The notes beneath the pieces are model-generated. The model was not told the origin of the DNA and did not search any database. It saw nothing but the letters and a program-made list of their open reading frames with translations. Positions 23,175 to 26,160 of a DNA stretch of 26,160 nucleotides are shown piece by piece (position 1 is the first letter of the stretch; every line of letters starts with the position of its first letter). Origin of the DNA: CAUZEO01 sp963578625 (GTDB taxonomy: Bacteria; Verrucomicrobiota; Kiritimatiellia; SLOV01); the NCBI GenBank assembly GCA_963578625.1, contig CAUZEO010000030.1:1-26160 (forward strand), given 5' to 3'. The translations under genes and the position numbers were made by a program.

Positions 23175-24119
23175 ATGCGGGACACAAGTCACAGCGAGCA
23201 AACCATCCTATTCGCCGACATCTGCGGCAGTACTCGGCTTTACGAAACGCTTGGGGACGCTCAGGCTCGAAAAATCGTGGCCACCTGTTTCGCCGATCTC
23301 CAGTCCACGACAACCCAACATGGCGGCCGGGTTGTTAAAACCATCGGCGACGAGATTCTCTGTATATTTCCTTCCACCGAAAACGCGGTACAGGCTGCGA
23401 TTGAATTCCAGGAGTTGCTTTCGGATGGCGAGTATGGGGTGGGCGACACGAAATTTGACCTGAGCATCAAAGTCGGAATGCAGTATGGGGCGGCCCTGGA
23501 AGAAGATGGAGATGTATTCGGGGACGCCGTCAACGTTGCCGCGCGAATGGTCAGTTTTGCAAAGGGCGGGCAGATTATCACCACGCGGGAAACGGTTCGT
23601 ACACTTCCACAACACCTCCAGAACTCGACGCGTCACCTAGACACCACGATCGTCAAGGGAAAGCAGCAGGAAATTGAAATTCACGAGGTCATTTGGGAAA
23701 CAGGAGAGACCACGAGTATGTGGTCCGGCCTTTTCAATGTAGATTCCGTGCGGACCCGGCTTGTGCTTCGATACGGAGAGCAGGTGCAGATCATAGATCA
23801 GAATTGCGAGCCGTTCGTGATGGGTCGATACCGGCGAGCGGACCTCACGGTTGACGAACAACTGGTTTCAAGGGAACATGCCCGCATTGAATGGCGACGA
23901 GGAAAGTTTATCCTGGTGGACTCCAGCACCAACGGAACCTACGCCTTGATCCGGGATCAGGTCGTCTGGCTGCGGCGCGAGGATATTCCTCTTTCCGGTG
24001 AAGGCACAATCGGACTGGGCAGACGGCTCGAGGAGAATGGAAAAGCGATCATTCACTACAAATGTGAAACCGTAGTCGACAGCAAGACCGCCGGGCAATT
24101 TCAAGACAGCAATGCCTGA
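23175..24119 (+). CDS. Class III adenylate cyclase with C-terminal FHA domain
   Basis: A 314-residue cytoplasmic protein from ATG 23175. The cyclase domain (about 8-175) has ILFADICGST with metal-binding Asp15, VVKTIGDEILCIF with Lys55 (adenine-specifying) and Asp59 (second metal), and VFGDAVNVAARM. In that last block Asp117 is adenine-specifying, and Asn120 and Arg124 stabilise the transition state. All canonical residues are present, so it should make cAMP. The C-terminal FHA domain (about 195-305) has FVMGRYRRADL, QLVSREHARIEW and DSSTNGTYALI, the phosphothreonine-binding loops. It would therefore link cAMP synthesis to a phosphorylated partner. No Ser/Thr kinase is in the window. Confidence 0.9.
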   Translation: MRDTSHSEQTILFADICGSTRLYETLGDAQARKIVATCFADLQSTTTQHGGRVVKTIGDEILCIFPSTENAVQAAIEFQELLSDGEYGVGDTKFDLSIKVGMQYGAALEEDGDVFGDAVNVAARMVSFAKGGQIITTRETVRTLPQHLQNSTRHLDTTIVKGKQQEIEIHEVIWETGETTSMWSGLFNVDSVRTRLVLRYGEQVQIIDQNCEPFVMGRYRRADLTVDEQLVSREHARIEWRRGKFILVDSSTNGTYALIRDQVVWLRREDIPLSGEGTIGLGRRLEENGKAIIHYKCETVVDSKTAGQFQDSNA

Positions 24120-24152
24120 ACATTTCCCTCTCTTCGCTGTCGGACCTATACC

Positions 24153-24683
24153 ATGAACAAGAATCGCAATCGGTACGGCCGCCGAAATACGTTCCCGTTT
24201 TCCATCCCTCTAGCCGCGTTCCTCAACGCGCTCATTCTTTCGACCGACGCGGCAACCGTGTCGATCGACACACCGGAAGTTATCGTTAGAGGCTATCAAT
24301 CGTTTCAGGTAAACGGGCCACGGGGTGCGGTCGAGACATGGACACGCAGCGGCATCCTGGAAGATACGGAGGCGGCGGCACAGGCGGTCACTGATCTGGA
24401 ACACCTCGTTGAACTTTTCGGTGTGTTCCGAACCTTTCACATCTTGGAGTCGATCGAACTCAGCGGTTTCTCCCGGCTCGTGTACGCGGAATCCGCTCAC
24501 CAGGAAGGCCCGATTTTCATACGATTCCACGTCTTTCTCCGCGCCTCAGGCTGGACCGTCATCGACATGCACATCGACGCAGTTCCAGAAAAAATCTTCC
24601 CCGCCTGGATTCTCGAGCCCGGCCCTCCAGCGACCGAAGAAGAGCCTGCAAAGAAGAAGAAAAGGAAAACTAAGCGACGCTAG
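24153..24683 (+). CDS. Secreted protein with a polybasic C-terminus, function unknown
   Basis: A 176-residue protein from ATG 24153. A basic N-region is followed by a hydrophobic stretch (FPFSIPLAAFLNALILS) and a plausible signal-peptidase site after DAA. The mature part contains LEHLVELFGVFRTFHILES and a beta-rich segment (FIRFHVFLRASGWTVIDMHI). It ends in an Ala/Glu/Lys-rich tail, AKKKKRKTKRR. I do not recognise a family. It lies 33 nt after the cyclase-FHA gene on the same strand and may be co-transcribed; a shared pathway is inferred from position only. Confidence 0.55.
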   Translation: MNKNRNRYGRRNTFPFSIPLAAFLNALILSTDAATVSIDTPEVIVRGYQSFQVNGPRGAVETWTRSGILEDTEAAAQAVTDLEHLVELFGVFRTFHILESIELSGFSRLVYAESAHQEGPIFIRFHVFLRASGWTVIDMHIDAVPEKIFPAWILEPGPPATEEEPAKKKKRKTKRR

Positions 24684-24734
24684 TTTTGTGGAACGAGGGT
24701 GTAGAATTAGTATTTAGTTTTGAACGTTGCGCAC

Positions 24735-24849
24735 TTGTTTGAGAGTACAGGTTTCCGGGAAATGTCCAATCTCGAATGTCCAAGCACCTTCAATATTCGA
24801 CATTCAATATTCACTATTTTCTGACGAACGGTTCTCTGAAACCTGAATC
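24735..24849 (+). repeat. Dispersed intergenic repeat, copy B
   Basis: This is the second copy of the repeat at 11754-11871, in the same orientation. It opens with TTGTTTGAGAG, carries the 25-bp core at 24780-24804 (24 of 25 identical) and ends CTGAA-n-CCTGAAT. It additionally contains CATTCAATATTCACTATT. It coincides with the 3' end of the truncated phosphatase frame on the minus strand, supplying its last 15 or so codons. Confidence 0.6.
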
Positions 24850-25241
24850 CAATTTTGTTTCTCATAGTTTGAAAAGACCATGTCCACTCCTCCCTCCTCC
24901 AGGATCGGCATGAAGTTCTCCCTCATCTCTATCAATTCGGGCTCCGCATCACTGTCGTGTGACCCCTTGGTATAAGGAGCGTGATGCCAGTAGGCGAATA
25001 TCCAGTCGGCCCGGGTCTGCTGCAAATCAGCGGTCAACCAGGCCGCCATCGCTCCGCCCGGAGACCTGTCCTCATCGTAGGAGTTCAGGACAACGAAATG
25101 TGCGTTTCCGAAGTCATAGGAATAGTATGCTTCGGTGCCGGACGGGTGACCGCCGGCTTCCCCGTTTGCCGGAAGAACGAAATTGTCGAAGTAGGGACCG
25201 ATCGCCGCGGCGTCAAGCACGATATCGTATCGTGCCGGCAC
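24804..25241 (-). pseudogene. Internal fragment of a purple-acid-phosphatase-like metallophosphoesterase
   Basis: The minus-strand frame encodes GPYFDNFVLPANGEAGGHPS, then YYSYDFGNAHFVVLNSYD, then IFAYWHHAPYTKGSHDSD, ending MVFSNYEK. These are consecutive blocks of purple acid phosphatase-type phosphoesterases. The first metal-binding blocks (D-x-H, GNHD) are absent upstream. The sequence stops where the family has its VFSGHSHSYER block, with the repeat at 24735-24849 taking over. The N-terminal 14 residues come from a different decayed gene. Only the middle survives, so it is non-functional. Confidence 0.75.
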
Positions 25242-25815
25242 CGACCTTGGTCACGCTGCTGACACCGAATTCCCTGTCGAGGGTTCCGTTGAACTGGACA
25301 CGGCCCCATGCGATGATGGCGTTGTCCTTGAAGCGGCGCCCTTTCTCTATGGTCTTGGAGGCCCCCGCCTGGCTGTCAATTCGCACTCCATCGCGGGCCC
25401 GAATGGCAAACTCCTGACTTGTGGTGGTTGGGGAATCGGCATTCGTCGAATCAGCCCAGACAAAAAAGCCCTCATGGTTAGCCCTGGCGTCGTGCCCCCG
25501 ACCATAATCTCCAAGAACATCTCGGTGTTCGTCAGTACTAATGATAAAGCGCCCGGGACGGCATTGGACGCGCCGATGTCCGTGGCATATAGCCCATCAA
25601 CCACACACTGACCGTCTGTGTCTCTGCATAGAGCGCTGCCCCACCCGTATCGACGTGGTAGATCTTGAAAACTATCGACGTGCTGCCGTTGACCAGGTTC
25701 GTACCCTGGACCAACCGCCCCGAATAATTGATCCGTTCAGGAACCTGGGGGAAGGCCGATTGCAGAATCCGAATGCGGAATTGACGGCGAGGACGATCAA
25801 CTGGCTTCGATTCAT
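25213..25815 (-). pseudogene. Decayed surface protein of the ERINY-GRL type
   Basis: Starting from ATG 25815 on the minus strand, the frame gives MNRSQLIVLAVNSAFG and must shift to read FPQVPERINYSGRLVQGTN and TGGAALYAETQTVSV. A second shift is then needed for VDGLYATDIGAS and FLEIMVGGTT. A third leads to NHEGFFVWADSTNADSPT and IRARDGVRI, ending at TGA 25213-25215. The intact family runs for several hundred residues between the second and third parts, so an internal deletion is likely too. I recall such proteins as common secreted or fibre-like proteins in Verrucomicrobiota relatives. Its 3' end overlaps the phosphatase fragment. Confidence 0.65.
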
Positions 25816-25850
25816 CGTATTACTCCGTAGGTTGCGTATCGTATTCGCGG

Positions 25851-26160
25851 TGACAGATCTTCTGAGGATTAAGAAAACTGGATGGCTACCATTCCCCGAG
25901 ATGTGTCCGTTTGAGGAAATTCGTCCCTGCCCCAAAACCTGTTTCCCCAAATTAATGCGATCCCGTCAATTCATCCGCCCAGCCACAAGAAGAAGCAACT
26001 TTTAAGGGAAAACGGGACCTCTTGGAGATCACCATCGGAATTGAACCCAAAATTATGCTACGGGTAGCAACTACATCACCGGGAGGAGCCGGGCAAAGAT
26101 CAGTGAGTTCCCGGCGACTGCACATGTTGAATCCACTAAAAATGAAAACCCCGGAACAAT
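25851..26160. other. Gene-free right edge
   Basis: No convincing ORF, RNA gene or repeat array is seen. The frames present lack family similarity. It holds the upstream region of the decayed surface protein and an unassigned GC-rich stretch near 26080-26120. Confidence 0.4.

Noticed and set aside
26057..26068. GCTAC-gg-GTAGC palindrome near the right edge
   Set aside because: The loop of two bases is too short for a hairpin, and there is no gene end nearby.
1..26160. CRISPR arrays, tRNA or rRNA genes, replication origin
   Set aside because: No regularly spaced direct repeats, tRNA cloverleaf (T-loop GGTTCRANNCC context), rRNA signature or clustered DnaA boxes were recognised by eye; a tool search could still find a divergent one.

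Overview
The window reads as bacterial chromosome from a Gram-negative organism: lipoprotein signal peptides, GC-rich coding, Shine-Dalgarno starts with frequent GTG/TTG. No rRNA or decisive phylogenetic marker is present. Degraded 'ERINY-x-GRL' surface proteins, direct and inverted ATTCGTCATT/AATGACGAAT intergenic repeats, a family-10 (GHL10-like) glycosidase and a C-terminally anchored protein with many TARI-type repeats together remind me of Verrucomicrobiota/Kiritimatiellota/Lentisphaerota-type genomes. That is an impression from recall, not a demonstrated assignment.

Layout. 1-365: the 3' end of a secreted Ig-like protein. 505-2609: a tight + operon of TPR protein, nucleotidyltransferase-fold protein and PqqD-like protein. 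It faces, across a broken membrane-protein gene (about 2760-3420), a - strand set of HprK-related kinase, S24/S26-type serine peptidase and a metallophosphoesterase (3444-6090). Together this resembles the poorly understood 'HPr-rel-A' (PqqD/HprK-like/nucleotidyltransferase) systems. 6100-6678 is gene-poor and holds a decayed gene tail, an imperfect inverted-repeat element and hairpins. 6679-9920 (-): rnr (RNase R), a truncated signal peptidase I remnant and yciB. 9989-11727 (+): miaB and a small membrane protein. 11723-11971: a 249-bp element bounded by 22-bp inverted repeats. 12003-14384: secreted family-10 glycosidase-like protein. 14539-15855: pyrH-frr. 15842-18134 (-): tandem retropepsin-like lipoprotein and mutY. 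18244-19871 (+): the TARI-repeat tail-anchored protein and trxA. 19877-20635 (-): rph. 20848-21444 (+): YfbR-like HD phosphohydrolase. 21445-22057 (-): a membrane protein whose frame is broken in an 11-nt C tract. 22202-24683 (+): lipoprotein, class III cyclase-FHA protein and secreted basic-tailed protein. 24684-26160: repeats and fragments of decayed genes (a purple-acid-phosphatase-like piece and an ERINY-type surface protein).

Functionally, the core genes (rnr, rph, miaB, pyrH, frr, mutY, trxA, yciB) are ordinary housekeeping. The accessory interest lies in the HprK/PqqD/NTase/S26 set, the poly-C frame break, the two intergenic repeat families (one abutting a truncated phosphatase gene), the TARI-repeat protein and the cyclase-FHA signalling gene. 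Several convergent pairs meet with 0-14 nt of overlap or spacing, so their 3' ends have no room for separate terminators.
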